A stretch of DNA of 64,000 bases from Brachybacterium sillae (GTDB lineage Bacteria; Actinomycetota; Actinomycetes; Actinomycetales; Dermabacteraceae): assembly GCF_025028335.1 (NCBI RefSeq), contig NZ_JAFEUW010000001.1, forward strand, positions 1,116,001 to 1,180,000, in the 5' to 3' direction. Each line of letters opens with the position of its first letter. Within the stretch, counting starts at the first letter, position 1. The notes below the pieces were generated by a model. That model was not told the origin of the DNA. It worked only from the letters and a program-made list of their open reading frames with translations, and ran no database searches. The position numbers were made by a program, and so were the translations under genes. Below, in pieces: positions 1-9,322 of this stretch.

Positions 1-95
1 GGTTCGTGATCGCGCTGGGGGTGCTGATCGCCGTGGTCGGCGCCCTGATGGTGGTCATCGACGGCGGACGCTTCTGGAATGTCTTCGCGGCCTGA
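1..95 (+). CDS. C-terminal end of a membrane protein (partial)
   Basis: Frame 3 is open from the first base to a TGA at 93-95. It encodes about 30 residues: a hydrophobic segment (VIALGVLIAVVGALMVVI) followed by a short polar tail, DGGRFWNVFAA. This looks like the last transmembrane helix and cytoplasmic or external tail of a protein whose body lies before the window. The family cannot be told from so little sequence. A 55-bp gap separates it from the next gene on the same strand. Confidence 0.5.
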   Translation, partial: FVIALGVLIAVVGALMVVIDGGRFWNVFAA

Positions 96-150
96 CCCGC
101 CCACCTCACACGCCCCGGCACGCCCCCGTCGACGCGCGTAGATTCGCCTC

Positions 151-1185
151 ATGAGCTCTGTGCGCGTTCCCCTGTCAATCCTCGATGTGGTGCCGATCGC
201 GGAGGGCACCACCGCCGCCCGGGCCATCGCCGATTCCGTGGCGGCGGCACAGGCGGCCGACCGTCTCGGCTACGAGCGCTTCTGGTACGCCGAGCACCAC
301 AACGCCGTGAACCTCGCCGCGACCGCGACCAGTGTGCTGATCGCTCATGCCGCCGCTCGCACCGAACGCATCCGCGTCGGCTCCGGCGGGGTGATGATCC
401 CGAACCATGCACCGCTGGCGGTGATCGAGCAGTTCGGCACCCTGGTGCAGATCCACGGCGACCGCATCGACCTGGGTCTGGGCCGCGCCCCCGGCACCGA
501 CCCGCTCACCGCCCAGCTGCTGTCCCGCACGGCCGCCGACCCAGAGGCGTTCATGGAGGCGGTGCGACTGATGCAGGCGTGGTCGGCCCCTGCGGATCAG
601 GAGCGGACGCTGCGGATCCAGGCCCCCGTGGCGGAGGGCACGCAGGTACCGATGTGGGTGCTCGGCTCCACCGTCAACGGCGCCCGGCTGGCCGCGCGCC
701 TAGGCCTGCCCTTCGCCGTGGCCAGCCATTTCGCCCCCGATCAGCTGTTCCAGGCGCTGGAGCTGTACCGGCGGGAGTTCACGGCCGACGCCCCGACGGC
801 GCAGATCCGTGAGCCCCGCACCATGGTCGCGGTGAACGTGGTGGTGGCCGACACCGACGAGCAGGCCCGTCGACTGTTCACCACCGGGCAGCAGGCCTTC
901 GCGGGGATCATCACCGGGCAGCGACGCCTGGCGCAGCCGCCGGTCGACGACATCACCACCGTGGTGCCGGAACCCGTGCTGCAGCGGGTGGAACACGCCA
1001 CCTCCGTGCGGGCCGTCGGCTCCCCCGACACCGTGACGGCCCAGTTGGAGCGACTGGTCGAGCAGACGAGGGCCGACGAGCTGATCCTCTCGGGCACCTT
1101 CGTGGACGTAGCCGACCGGTTGCGGTCGCTGGAGCTGCTGGCACGCGCCTGGGGCCTGCCGGGTGCCGTCAGTGCGGCTGGGTGA
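151..1185 (+). CDS. LLM-class flavin-dependent oxidoreductase
   Basis: A 344-residue protein of the bacterial luciferase-like (TIM barrel) monooxygenase superfamily, which uses reduced flavin and oxygen to oxidise a small organic substrate in the cytoplasm. The N-terminus has the family pattern: an SILDVVPI strand, then a helix and the RFWYAEHHN segment near residues 48-56. Later come the strand that ends GSGGVMIPNHAPL, the IDLGLGRAPGTD loop near residue 107, and a C-terminal strand ADELILSG. Length is usual for the MsnO8-like subgroup. Substrate unknown. The 3' end overlaps the convergent exporter gene by 17 bp. Confidence 0.85.
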   Translation: MSSVRVPLSILDVVPIAEGTTAARAIADSVAAAQAADRLGYERFWYAEHHNAVNLAATATSVLIAHAAARTERIRVGSGGVMIPNHAPLAVIEQFGTLVQIHGDRIDLGLGRAPGTDPLTAQLLSRTAADPEAFMEAVRLMQAWSAPADQERTLRIQAPVAEGTQVPMWVLGSTVNGARLAARLGLPFAVASHFAPDQLFQALELYRREFTADAPTAQIREPRTMVAVNVVVADTDEQARRLFTTGQQAFAGIITGQRRLAQPPVDDITTVVPEPVLQRVEHATSVRAVGSPDTVTAQLERLVEQTRADELILSGTFVDVADRLRSLELLARAWGLPGAVSAAG

Positions 1186-2479
1186 CCCGACGCCACGCCG
1201 GTGACGTGGCGAGGTGGGCGAGGGCCAGGCCCAACCCGGCCGCGAGGATCACCTGCACCGCCTCCTGCGCCAGCACCAGGGCCCCGGTGACGTCCCCGGA
1301 GTTCATCAGGGCGAACGCCATGGACAGCGTGAAACCGGGGATCATGATCACCACCGCCGGCACGGAGATGGTGGTGCGGGGGATGTGCGTCAGCCGCGCC
1401 ACTAGGTAGGCGAGCGCCCCCACCAGGCAGGTCGCCACCAGGGTCGCGAGCTGCGCGGGGGCCCCGGAGTCGATCATCGCCAGCCGCAGCGTGTTCGCGA
1501 CCATCGACACCGCGGCGGCCCCCAGGGCGATGCCCCACGGGGAGTTGAAGATGACGGCGAACCCCAGCACGCCGACGAATGTGGCCAGCGCCCGCAGCAC
1601 CAGGTCCAGCACGAACGGGACCTCAGCCCCAGGGGGCATACCCGGGGTGATCCCGACGACCACCGACACCGTCCACACGCTCGCCGCGGCGGCCAGCACG
1701 ATCATTGCCGAGTAGGTGAGCCGGGCGACGCCCGCCGAGAAATCGGAGCGCACGATGTCGAGGATCCCGGTGATCATCGGGAACCCCGGCACCAGGAACA
1801 GCATCGCCGCGAGATACCCGCCCTCATGGCCGGGCCCCACCACCCCCCAGCGGGTGCCGGCGGCGATCGTCAGGGCGTACACGATGCTCGTGAGGGTGGC
1901 CGCGAGCACGGTGATCAGCAGGTGGTTCCACTGGCGGCGCTGCAGGGCCCGACGCAGCGCCTGACCGAGGGTCGCAGCGATCAGCACGCACACCATCTCC
2001 GTCGGACCGCCACGGTTCAGGAACGAGAACGCCGCGCAGGCGAGACCCGCCGCGAGAGCGTTCACCACTGCGGAATGGAGCGGCGGCCGGGCGGCGATCA
2101 CCGCGAGCCGCTCGAACACCTCCGCGGCCTCGACCCGCTCCGGGAGGTCCTCGACCATGCGGTGGATCCGCGCGAGATGGTCGACATCGACGCCGACGTG
2201 CTCGGGTTGGGTGATGCGCGTGCGGTACCGCCCCCCGAGGGTGGCTGTGGCGGTGATGTCGGTGAAGGTGACGATCGCCCGGAAGGAGTCGAGCCCCAAC
2301 GCCCGCGCCACCACGGCCATCGCCGCCTTCACCCGGAACGACGCCATGCCGCCGGCCAGCAGGGCCGCGCCGACCGCCGCAGCCGCCTCGGAGCGGACCG
2401 TCAGCGAGTCGGGGACCCCGAGGGGGCTGGTGGCGGTGGAGACCGGGGCCGGGTGGTCGTGCTCCTGCTCAGGCTGCAT
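1169..2479 (-). CDS. thrE: Threonine/serine exporter (ThrE family)
   Basis: A 436-residue polytopic membrane protein with the two-part ThrE architecture: an N-terminal DUF1212 (ThrE) domain with a soluble start (residues 1-130, including the TFTDITATATLGGRYRTRI strand) and five or so helices, followed by a second, shorter ThrE_2-like helix bundle (about residues 285-430). The known member in Corynebacterium exports threonine and serine using the proton gradient. The start is the ATG at 2479, 67 bp from the divergent rhodanese gene. Its last 17 bp overlap the end of the convergent monooxygenase gene. Confidence 0.85.
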   Translation of the reverse strand: MQPEQEHDHPAPVSTATSPLGVPDSLTVRSEAAAAVGAALLAGGMASFRVKAAMAVVARALGLDSFRAIVTFTDITATATLGGRYRTRITQPEHVGVDVDHLARIHRMVEDLPERVEAAEVFERLAVIAARPPLHSAVVNALAAGLACAAFSFLNRGGPTEMVCVLIAATLGQALRRALQRRQWNHLLITVLAATLTSIVYALTIAAGTRWGVVGPGHEGGYLAAMLFLVPGFPMITGILDIVRSDFSAGVARLTYSAMIVLAAAASVWTVSVVVGITPGMPPGAEVPFVLDLVLRALATFVGVLGFAVIFNSPWGIALGAAAVSMVANTLRLAMIDSGAPAQLATLVATCLVGALAYLVARLTHIPRTTISVPAVVIMIPGFTLSMAFALMNSGDVTGALVLAQEAVQVILAAGLGLALAHLATSPAWRRVTQPH

Positions 2480-2546
2480 ACCTCGAGGCTAGGGCACACT
2501 CCCGGCCCCGTCCGCGGCGAGTGTCCCTCCCGGCTAGGCTCGGGGG

Positions 2547-2978
2547 ATGCCCACCGACTCCCCCGCACCGCGCCGCAGCATCGCCGAGGTCCTCGCCGCC
2601 GCCCGGGCGTCGGGGCCGCACCGGTTCACCCCGCGTGAGCTGCAGGAGGCACTCGCCGGGGAGCGCGCGCCGCTGGTGATCGACATCCGCGGCGCCCACA
2701 CCCGCGGACCGGAGGGCCACATCCCCGGGGCAGTGGTCATCGACCACACCGTGGTGGAGTGGCGGCTGGACCCCCAATGCCCGTATCGGATGGACGGGGG
2801 TCCCGGTTACGACGACATCGTGGTGGTGGTCTGCAATGAGGGCTATTCGAGTTCGCTGATGGCGCGGAACCTGCGAGAGCTGGGCCTGGTCCATGCGACG
2901 GACCTCGACGGCGGGTTCCGCGGCTGGGCGGCGGCCGGGTTGCCCGTGCAGGCCGAGCCCACCCGCCACGTGCACTGA
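2547..2978 (+). CDS. Rhodanese-like domain protein
   Basis: A 143-residue single rhodanese domain. The CDC25-like fold elements are visible: VIDIRGAHTRGPEGHIPGA (44-62), the active loop CNEGYSS starting at Cys96, and the closing DLDGGFRGWAAAG motif near residues 119-131. Such proteins move sulfane sulfur from a donor to a thiol acceptor; the donor here is unknown. The cysteine is intact, so the domain should be active. The stop codon shares one base with the ATG of the Nudix gene (TGATG at 2976-2980), so the two are probably co-translated. Confidence 0.85.
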   Translation: MPTDSPAPRRSIAEVLAAARASGPHRFTPRELQEALAGERAPLVIDIRGAHTRGPEGHIPGAVVIDHTVVEWRLDPQCPYRMDGGPGYDDIVVVVCNEGYSSSLMARNLRELGLVHATDLDGGFRGWAAAGLPVQAEPTRHVH

Positions 2979-3463
2979 TGTCGTTTCTGGATCGCCTGGC
3001 CCGGGCGGCCGCCGCGGCCGCACCCCCGCTGCTGCGGCGCAAGCTCGTGTGGTGGGCGGTGGTGCTCACCCAACCACGGTTCCTCGTCGGCGTGTGCACG
3101 GTGCTGCGCTCCCCGGACGGTCGGATCCTGCTGTTCGAGCACCGTTTCTGGGAGGGCGGACGATGGGGCGTGCCCTCCGGGCACCTCACCCCCGGGGAAC
3201 AGGCCGTGCAGGCCGCGGCGCGCGAACTGCGCGAGGAATGCGGCCTCACACCGCGCGACCTCACCCTCGCCCAGGTGGAGACCGGCATGAGGCACCGGGT
3301 GGAGATCTGGCTGACCGGAACCGTCGACATCACCGATGCCCCGCCTGTCCAGCAGCTCGACGGCCGGGAGATCACCGGTGCGGCACTGCTGCCGGTGGCG
3401 GAGGCCCTGGAGCGGATGCGGCCGGAACAGCGGGCCGTGGTGCAGCGGATCCTCGACGTGTGA
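2978..3463 (+). CDS. Nudix hydrolase
   Basis: A 161-residue protein with a complete Nudix box at residues 68-90 (GX5EX7REUXEEXGU read as G, five residues, E, seven residues, RELREECGL). These enzymes hydrolyse a nucleoside diphosphate linked to another group, using a divalent metal held by the box glutamates. The first 35 residues are basic and hydrophobic and may only pack against the fold. The substrate cannot be read from the sequence. It is translationally coupled to the rhodanese gene and ends before a strong hairpin shared with convergent groEL. Confidence 0.88.
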   Translation: MSFLDRLARAAAAAAPPLLRRKLVWWAVVLTQPRFLVGVCTVLRSPDGRILLFEHRFWEGGRWGVPSGHLTPGEQAVQAAARELREECGLTPRDLTLAQVETGMRHRVEIWLTGTVDITDAPPVQQLDGREITGAALLPVAEALERMRPEQRAVVQRILDV

Positions 3464-3496
3464 GCCGTCGAGTGCGAGCACGGCGCACTCCGGATG

Positions 3497-3537
3497 CGCA
3501 GCGCCCCGCCCCGGGAGATCCGGGACGGGGCGCTGCG
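3497..3537. terminator. Bidirectional terminator between Nudix gene and groEL
   Basis: The 12-bp arms CGCAGCGCCCCG (3497-3508) and CGGGGCGCTGCG (3526-3537) are perfectly complementary. Inside them a second 5-bp stem (3510-3514 with 3520-3524) closes a GAGAT loop. The hairpin sits between two convergent stop codons. There is no long T run, which is usual for high-GC actinobacterial terminators. Confidence 0.75.
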
Positions 3538-3577
3538 GATGATCGGCGCGGGCCGAGGTGATCGCCTCAGGGGCGGA

Positions 3578-5311
<1,734 letters not shown>

Positions 5312-5343
5312 TCACGGAGCCGGAACGGCACCGCGGGCCCGGG

Positions 5344-5405
5344 CTGTCACTCGGGCCCTTCGAGTGCCAACGGCATCATAAGCACTCTACGGCTGGGAGT
5401 GCTAA
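5344..5405 (-). promoter_or_regulatory. Two CIRCE operators flanking the groEL -10 element
   Basis: Read toward groEL, TTAGCACTC-N9-GAGTGCTTA (5405-5379) differs from the CIRCE consensus at one base. A second, weaker copy, TTGGCACTC-N9-GAGTGACAG (5370-5344), follows. Between them, TATGAT (5380-5375) is a good -10 hexamer, with TTAGCA of the first operator placed as a long-spaced -35. HrcA bound to either site would cover the promoter. The N9 spacing is exact in both copies. Confidence 0.88.
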
Positions 5406-5444
5406 CGCTCCGGGTTCCGGCCCCGGGCACTTCGCCGAGGGCGA

Positions 5445-6074
5445 TCAGCCCTCGCCGTCGTCGCCCTGCTCGTCGCCCTGGTCGTCGCCCTGGTCCTCGC
5501 CCTCGCCGGCACCCTCCCCGCTGGGTTCGCTGGTGGCGAGGAAGGTGATGCGGGACTCGTACTCGTCGGACTGCTGGGCCTCCCCGGCACCGACCTCATC
5601 GGCGAGCGCCTGCGCGGTGGCCCTGTCGGCCTCATCGCGGTAGAGGACGACCGGGTTCTCCTGGCGGCTGTCGGCGGTGGCGACCTCGACATCCTCCCAG
5701 CCGGCATCCTCGAGCTGCTCGCGCCAGCGTCCGGCCAGGCCGTTGATCCCCCCGGCATTGACCACGGAGACGGTCACGGAGCGGTCGGGTTCGGCCGCGG
5801 GCGCCTCGGAGCTGGGGGCCTCGGAGGCGGGCGGAGCGGATTGCGTCGTCGGCGCCACAGAACCGCCCTCGACGGGTTCCCGGTCCCCGCCACCGAGCCC
5901 GTTGAGCGCGAAGAGCAGCACCGTCAGGGTGAGGAACGCCGCGGCGATCACCAGGATGTAGACCAGGTTCTGCTTCCAGAACGGTTCCTCCGCGCGGTGG
6001 GCGCCATGGAAGGACGCCGCATCGGCCTCACGGTCGAACTGGTCCGGCGGGTACGGGTACGACGAATCTGCCAC
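5445..6074 (-). CDS. Membrane-anchored LytR_C domain protein
   Basis: A 209-residue protein: a short cytoplasmic N-terminus, one transmembrane helix (about residues 36-58, YILVIAAAFLTLTVLLFAL), a Ser/Pro/Ala-rich linker, then a LytR_C domain (about 98-185) beginning SVTVSVVNAGGINGLAGRW. It ends in a very acidic Glu/Asp/Gly/Gln tail. LytR_C domains occur at the ends of LytR-CpsA-Psr cell-wall ligases and as stand-alone proteins like this; the stand-alone role is not established. It lies 54 bp after the DUF3263 gene and 40 bp from the CIRCE region, an arrangement like the mycobacterial Rv0430-Rv0431 pair near groEL2. Confidence 0.85.
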   Translation of the reverse strand: MADSSYPYPPDQFDREADAASFHGAHRAEEPFWKQNLVYILVIAAAFLTLTVLLFALNGLGGGDREPVEGGSVAPTTQSAPPASEAPSSEAPAAEPDRSVTVSVVNAGGINGLAGRWREQLEDAGWEDVEVATADSRQENPVVLYRDEADRATAQALADEVGAGEAQQSDEYESRITFLATSEPSGEGAGEGEDQGDDQGDEQGDDGEG

Positions 6075-6128
6075 GGGGCCATTGAACCAGGCCGCGTGCC
6101 CCAGGGGCGGGAGGCCACACAGGGCGGG

Positions 6129-6407
6129 TCAGGCCACGCGCTCGTCCCCGTCGACACCGCGGATTCCGTCGCCGAGGGCATCGGCCGAGGTGCGGCGTGC
6201 CCGTAACCGGTTCACCACCGCAGGGGCCTCACGCAGCGCCTCGGGGCGATCCAGGAGTGCGTTGAGCCGCACCCGGTACGCGGCGGGGCTCAGCCCCAGG
6301 TCCTCGCGGATGCGCCGCTCCTTCGCACCGATGCGGCGGAAGGTGAGCCCCTCGAGCGCCAGGATGCGGCGGTCGAGGTCCGTGAGCGGCTCGGTGGGCG
6401 ACGTCAT
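6129..6407 (-). CDS. DUF3263 family protein
   Basis: A 92-residue basic protein beginning [20 protein letters not shown]. The core from residue 8 to 65 is the DUF3263 helix-turn-helix-like region: [38 protein letters not shown]. The helical pattern suggests a small DNA-binding protein, but no function is established for the family. It is the first gene of a probable two-gene unit with the LytR_C gene and is divergent from ung, with 83 bp between the starts. Confidence 0.85.
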   Translation of the reverse strand: MTSPTEPLTDLDRRILALEGLTFRRIGAKERRIREDLGLSPAAYRVRLNALLDRPEALREAPAVVNRLRARRTSADALGDGIRGVDGDERVA

Positions 6408-6490
6408 CCCTCGACGGTAGGGCGCAGGCGGCGCCCCGGTGGGCAGGCGCGCCGAGGAACCGGTGGCGGTGCCGATGCCACACTGGGCGC

Positions 6491-7183
6491 ATGTCGACCG
6501 GTCCCTCTCCCGCCCCGCTGTCTGAGCAGATCGCCCCCGACTGGGCGCAGGCCCTCGCCCCCGTGGAGGACCGCATCCACGCGATGGGGGACTTCCTGCG
6601 GGCGGAGAACGCGGCCGGCCGTGGATACCTCCCGGCGGGACGGAACGTGCTGCGTGCGTTCACCCGCCCCCTGGCGGAGGTACGGGTGCTGATCGTCGGG
6701 CAGGACCCGTATCCGACGCCGGGGCATCCGATCGGACTGTCGTTCGCGGTGGAGCAGCACGTGCGACCACTGCCGCGGTCGCTGCAGAACATCTATACGG
6801 AGCTCGAGGCCGACCTCGGCATCCCGCCCGCCTCGCACGGAGATCTCACACCGTGGCTGGACGAGGGCGTGCTGCTGCTGAATCGCGTGCTGACCGTGCG
6901 ACCCGGGGCACCGGCCTCCCACCGCGGCAAGGGCTGGGAGGCGGTGACAGGACGGGCGATCGAGGCCCTGGTCGATCGAGGCGGCCCGCTGGTGGCGATC
7001 CTGTGGGGTCGGGATGCGCAGTCGCTCCAACCGATGCTCGGGGAGGTCCCCGTGATCACCAGCGCCCATCCGAGCCCGCTGTCGGCATCGCGGGGGTTCT
7101 TCGGCTCCCGGCCGTTCTCCCGCGCCAACGACCTGCTGGAGCGACAGGGCGGTGCACCGGTGGACTGGCGCGTCGAGCGCTGA
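6491..7183 (+). CDS. ung: Uracil-DNA glycosylase (family 1)
   Basis: A 230-residue base-excision repair enzyme that removes uracil from DNA. The water-activating motif GQDPYP has its Asp at residue 72. The [11 protein letters not shown]-intercalation loop lies near residue 195, followed by the [12 protein letters not shown] segment typical of family 1 enzymes. Length and motif spacing match bacterial Ung. The start ATG is at 6491. It converges with trkA, with only 10 bp between the stop codons. Confidence 0.95.
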   Translation: MSTGPSPAPLSEQIAPDWAQALAPVEDRIHAMGDFLRAENAAGRGYLPAGRNVLRAFTRPLAEVRVLIVGQDPYPTPGHPIGLSFAVEQHVRPLPRSLQNIYTELEADLGIPPASHGDLTPWLDEGVLLLNRVLTVRPGAPASHRGKGWEAVTGRAIEALVDRGGPLVAILWGRDAQSLQPMLGEVPVITSAHPSPLSASRGFFGSRPFSRANDLLERQGGAPVDWRVER

Positions 7184-7193
7184 CCAGGGTGGG

Positions 7194-7934
7194 TCAGTCG
7201 TCGTGGGCGAGCCGGCCGAAGCGTTCCAGCTGAGCGGCACTGCCCGCGACGATCAGCTCGTCCCCGGGCAGGAACTCCGTCTGCGGGGTGACGTACTCCC
7301 AGCCGGCGGCGCTCGCGGGCCCGGCGCCCATCCGCGCGATGATCCGCAGGTCATCGTGGCCACCGAGGCGGGCGTCGGCGGCGGTGCGATGGAAGAGCGG
7401 CTGCGGTGCACTGAAGCGCGCCAGGATGAGCCCGCCGCCGTAGTCGACCCAGTCCTCCGCCCGATCCACGAGGCGGTGTGCCACCTGGCGGCCCATCGCC
7501 TTCTGGGGCATGACCACGTGCGGCACGCCGAGCTGCTGCAGGATCAGCCCGTGCGCCTCGGTATCCGCCTTCGCCCACAGCTCCCGCACTCCCAGCGCGA
7601 GCAGATGGGAGCAGGCGAGCACGCTCACCTCGAGGCGACCGCCGACGGCGACGACGACCCGGTCGGCCTCCGCGACCCCCAGCTGTTCCAACACCTCGGC
7701 GCGGGAGATATCGGCCCGCACCGTGTGGGTGAGATGGGGATCCAGGTCCTGCACGATGTCCTCGTGCGCGTCGACCCCGAGGACCTCGACCCCCATCTGG
7801 GCGAGCTCCCGGGCGAGGGTGGCGCCGAAGCGGCCGAGCCCCAGCACCGCGACGGTGCGGACGCGGTCCTCACCGCCGCGCACGCCGTCGCGGCCCTCGT
7901 GCCGGCGGGACGGGAAGAACGGTGATCTAGCCAA
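7194..7934 (-). CDS. trkA: Potassium uptake regulatory subunit TrkA (RCK)
   Basis: A 246-residue cytoplasmic protein. After about 24 polar residues comes an RCK_N Rossmann fold with the nucleotide loop GLGRFGATLA and the acidic strand end VLGVDAHEDIV. It is followed by a TrkA_C domain (about residues 160-240, including TPQTEFLPGDELIVAGS). Such rings bind NAD(H) or ATP/ADP and gate the TrkH/KtrB channel subunit. Its ATG overlaps the end of trkH by 8 bp, so the pair is one transcript. Confidence 0.92.
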   Translation of the reverse strand: MARSPFFPSRRHEGRDGVRGGEDRVRTVAVLGLGRFGATLARELAQMGVEVLGVDAHEDIVQDLDPHLTHTVRADISRAEVLEQLGVAEADRVVVAVGGRLEVSVLACSHLLALGVRELWAKADTEAHGLILQQLGVPHVVMPQKAMGRQVAHRLVDRAEDWVDYGGGLILARFSAPQPLFHRTAADARLGGHDDLRIIARMGAGPASAAGWEYVTPQTEFLPGDELIVAGSAAQLERFGRLAHDD

Positions 7935-9294
7935 TGAGCGGCCTTTCCTTCGGAGGTTCGTACAGCAGCGGGCGCCGCCGCACGGCCAGGGCGGTACCGA
8001 GCGTCACCGGGCCCACTCGCCCGGCGAACATCACCAGGCACAGCAGCAGTTTCGAGGGGTCCGACAGATCGGCGGTGATGCCCGTGGACAGGCCCGTGGT
8101 GCTGGCGGCGGAGACCGCTTCGAACAGGATCCGGTCGAGGGAGTGGGACTCCAGGTCGACCATCAGCAGGGTGACGGTGCCGATGGACAGCAGCATCAGG
8201 GTGAGCACGGTAATGGCCTGACGGTGCAGGGCGCGCGAGAGCCGACGACCGCGGATCAGCACGAACGGATCGCCCCGCAGCTCGGAGCGCACGATCGCCA
8301 GCAGCACCAGCACGGTGGTGACCTTCACGCCACCCGCGGTGCCCGCCGGGCCACCCCCGATGAGCATCAGCACGTCGGTGAACAGCCAGGTCTCCGGGCG
8401 CATCTGCCCGATGTCCAGGGCGTTGAACCCGGCGGTGCGGGAGACCGCCGAATGAAAGAAGGCGTTGACGAGGCGATCGCGCGGGCTGAGCGCCCCGAGG
8501 GTGCCGGGGTTGTCCCACTCCATCACCGCGGTGTAGGCCGCACCCGCCGCGAGCAGCAGCGGTGTGGCGGTGAGTACCAGCTTCGTGCCGAGGCTCCAGG
8601 AGTGCGGCACCCGGTAGCGCCGCCCCAGCTCCACCAGCACGGGGAACCCGAGGCCACCGACGATGTTCGCCACGGCGAGCGGCAGCAGCACCCACGGGTC
8701 GCTCGCGAAGCTCATGAGATTGTCGCTGCGCAACGCGAAACCGGCGTTGTTGAAGGCCGAGATCGAGTGGAACACGGAATACCAGGCGGCGGCACCGGCG
8801 TCCATGTGATGCCCCAGCAGGAACCGCGGGAACAGCGTCGCGGCGATCAGCGCCTCAGTGCCCAGCGACAGCAGCAGGATCCCCCGCACCGCGGAGCGCG
8901 CCTCCTCGAGGGCCGTGCGCGACTCCCCGCTGGCGCGGACCAGGGCGGTGAGACCGAGCCGCCGGGCGGTGAGCAGACCGAGCAGCGTCGCGAGCGTCAT
9001 CACACCGAGACCGCCGATCTGGATCAGCGCGAGGATCACCACGCGACCGAAGACGGTCCAGTCACGGGCGGTGTCGACGACGGTGAGTCCGGTGACGCAT
9101 AGCGCGGAGACCGCAGTGAACAGGGCACCGACCCGGCGGGGCGATCCGGGGCCGGGCGAGGACACCGGCAGCATCAACAGGCCGGTGCCGGTGAGCAGGA
9201 GCGCCGCCATGGCGGCGGCGATGACGCGGGCCGGTGGCAGGGGCTTGCTCGGTGAGCGGGGACCGGGCACCCGGTGAGAGTACCGTGGTGCCAC
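7927..9294 (-). CDS. trkH: Potassium transporter membrane subunit TrkH/KtrB
   Basis: A 455-residue polytopic protein of the TrkH/KtrB superfamily with repeated membrane-pore-membrane units. The selectivity-filter-type glycine stretches are visible at AVSALCVTGLT, SISAFNNAGFAL, HSAVSRTAGFN and AVSAASTTGLST. The annotated ATG lies only 28 bp from the divergent treS start. A GTG at 9270 (residue 9) would leave more room for promoters and removes little sequence. It forms a K+ channel-transporter with the downstream TrkA ring. Confidence 0.92.
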   Translation of the reverse strand: MAPRYSHRVPGPRSPSKPLPPARVIAAAMAALLLTGTGLLMLPVSSPGPGSPRRVGALFTAVSALCVTGLTVVDTARDWTVFGRVVILALIQIGGLGVMTLATLLGLLTARRLGLTALVRASGESRTALEEARSAVRGILLLSLGTEALIAATLFPRFLLGHHMDAGAAAWYSVFHSISAFNNAGFALRSDNLMSFASDPWVLLPLAVANIVGGLGFPVLVELGRRYRVPHSWSLGTKLVLTATPLLLAAGAAYTAVMEWDNPGTLGALSPRDRLVNAFFHSAVSRTAGFNALDIGQMRPETWLFTDVLMLIGGGPAGTAGGVKVTTVLVLLAIVRSELRGDPFVLIRGRRLSRALHRQAITVLTLMLLSIGTVTLLMVDLESHSLDRILFEAVSAASTTGLSTGITADLSDPSKLLLCLVMFAGRVGPVTLGTALAVRRRPLLYEPPKERPLIG

Positions 9295-9322
9295 CCGCCC
9301 CTCGATCCCAGGAGCCGACGCG

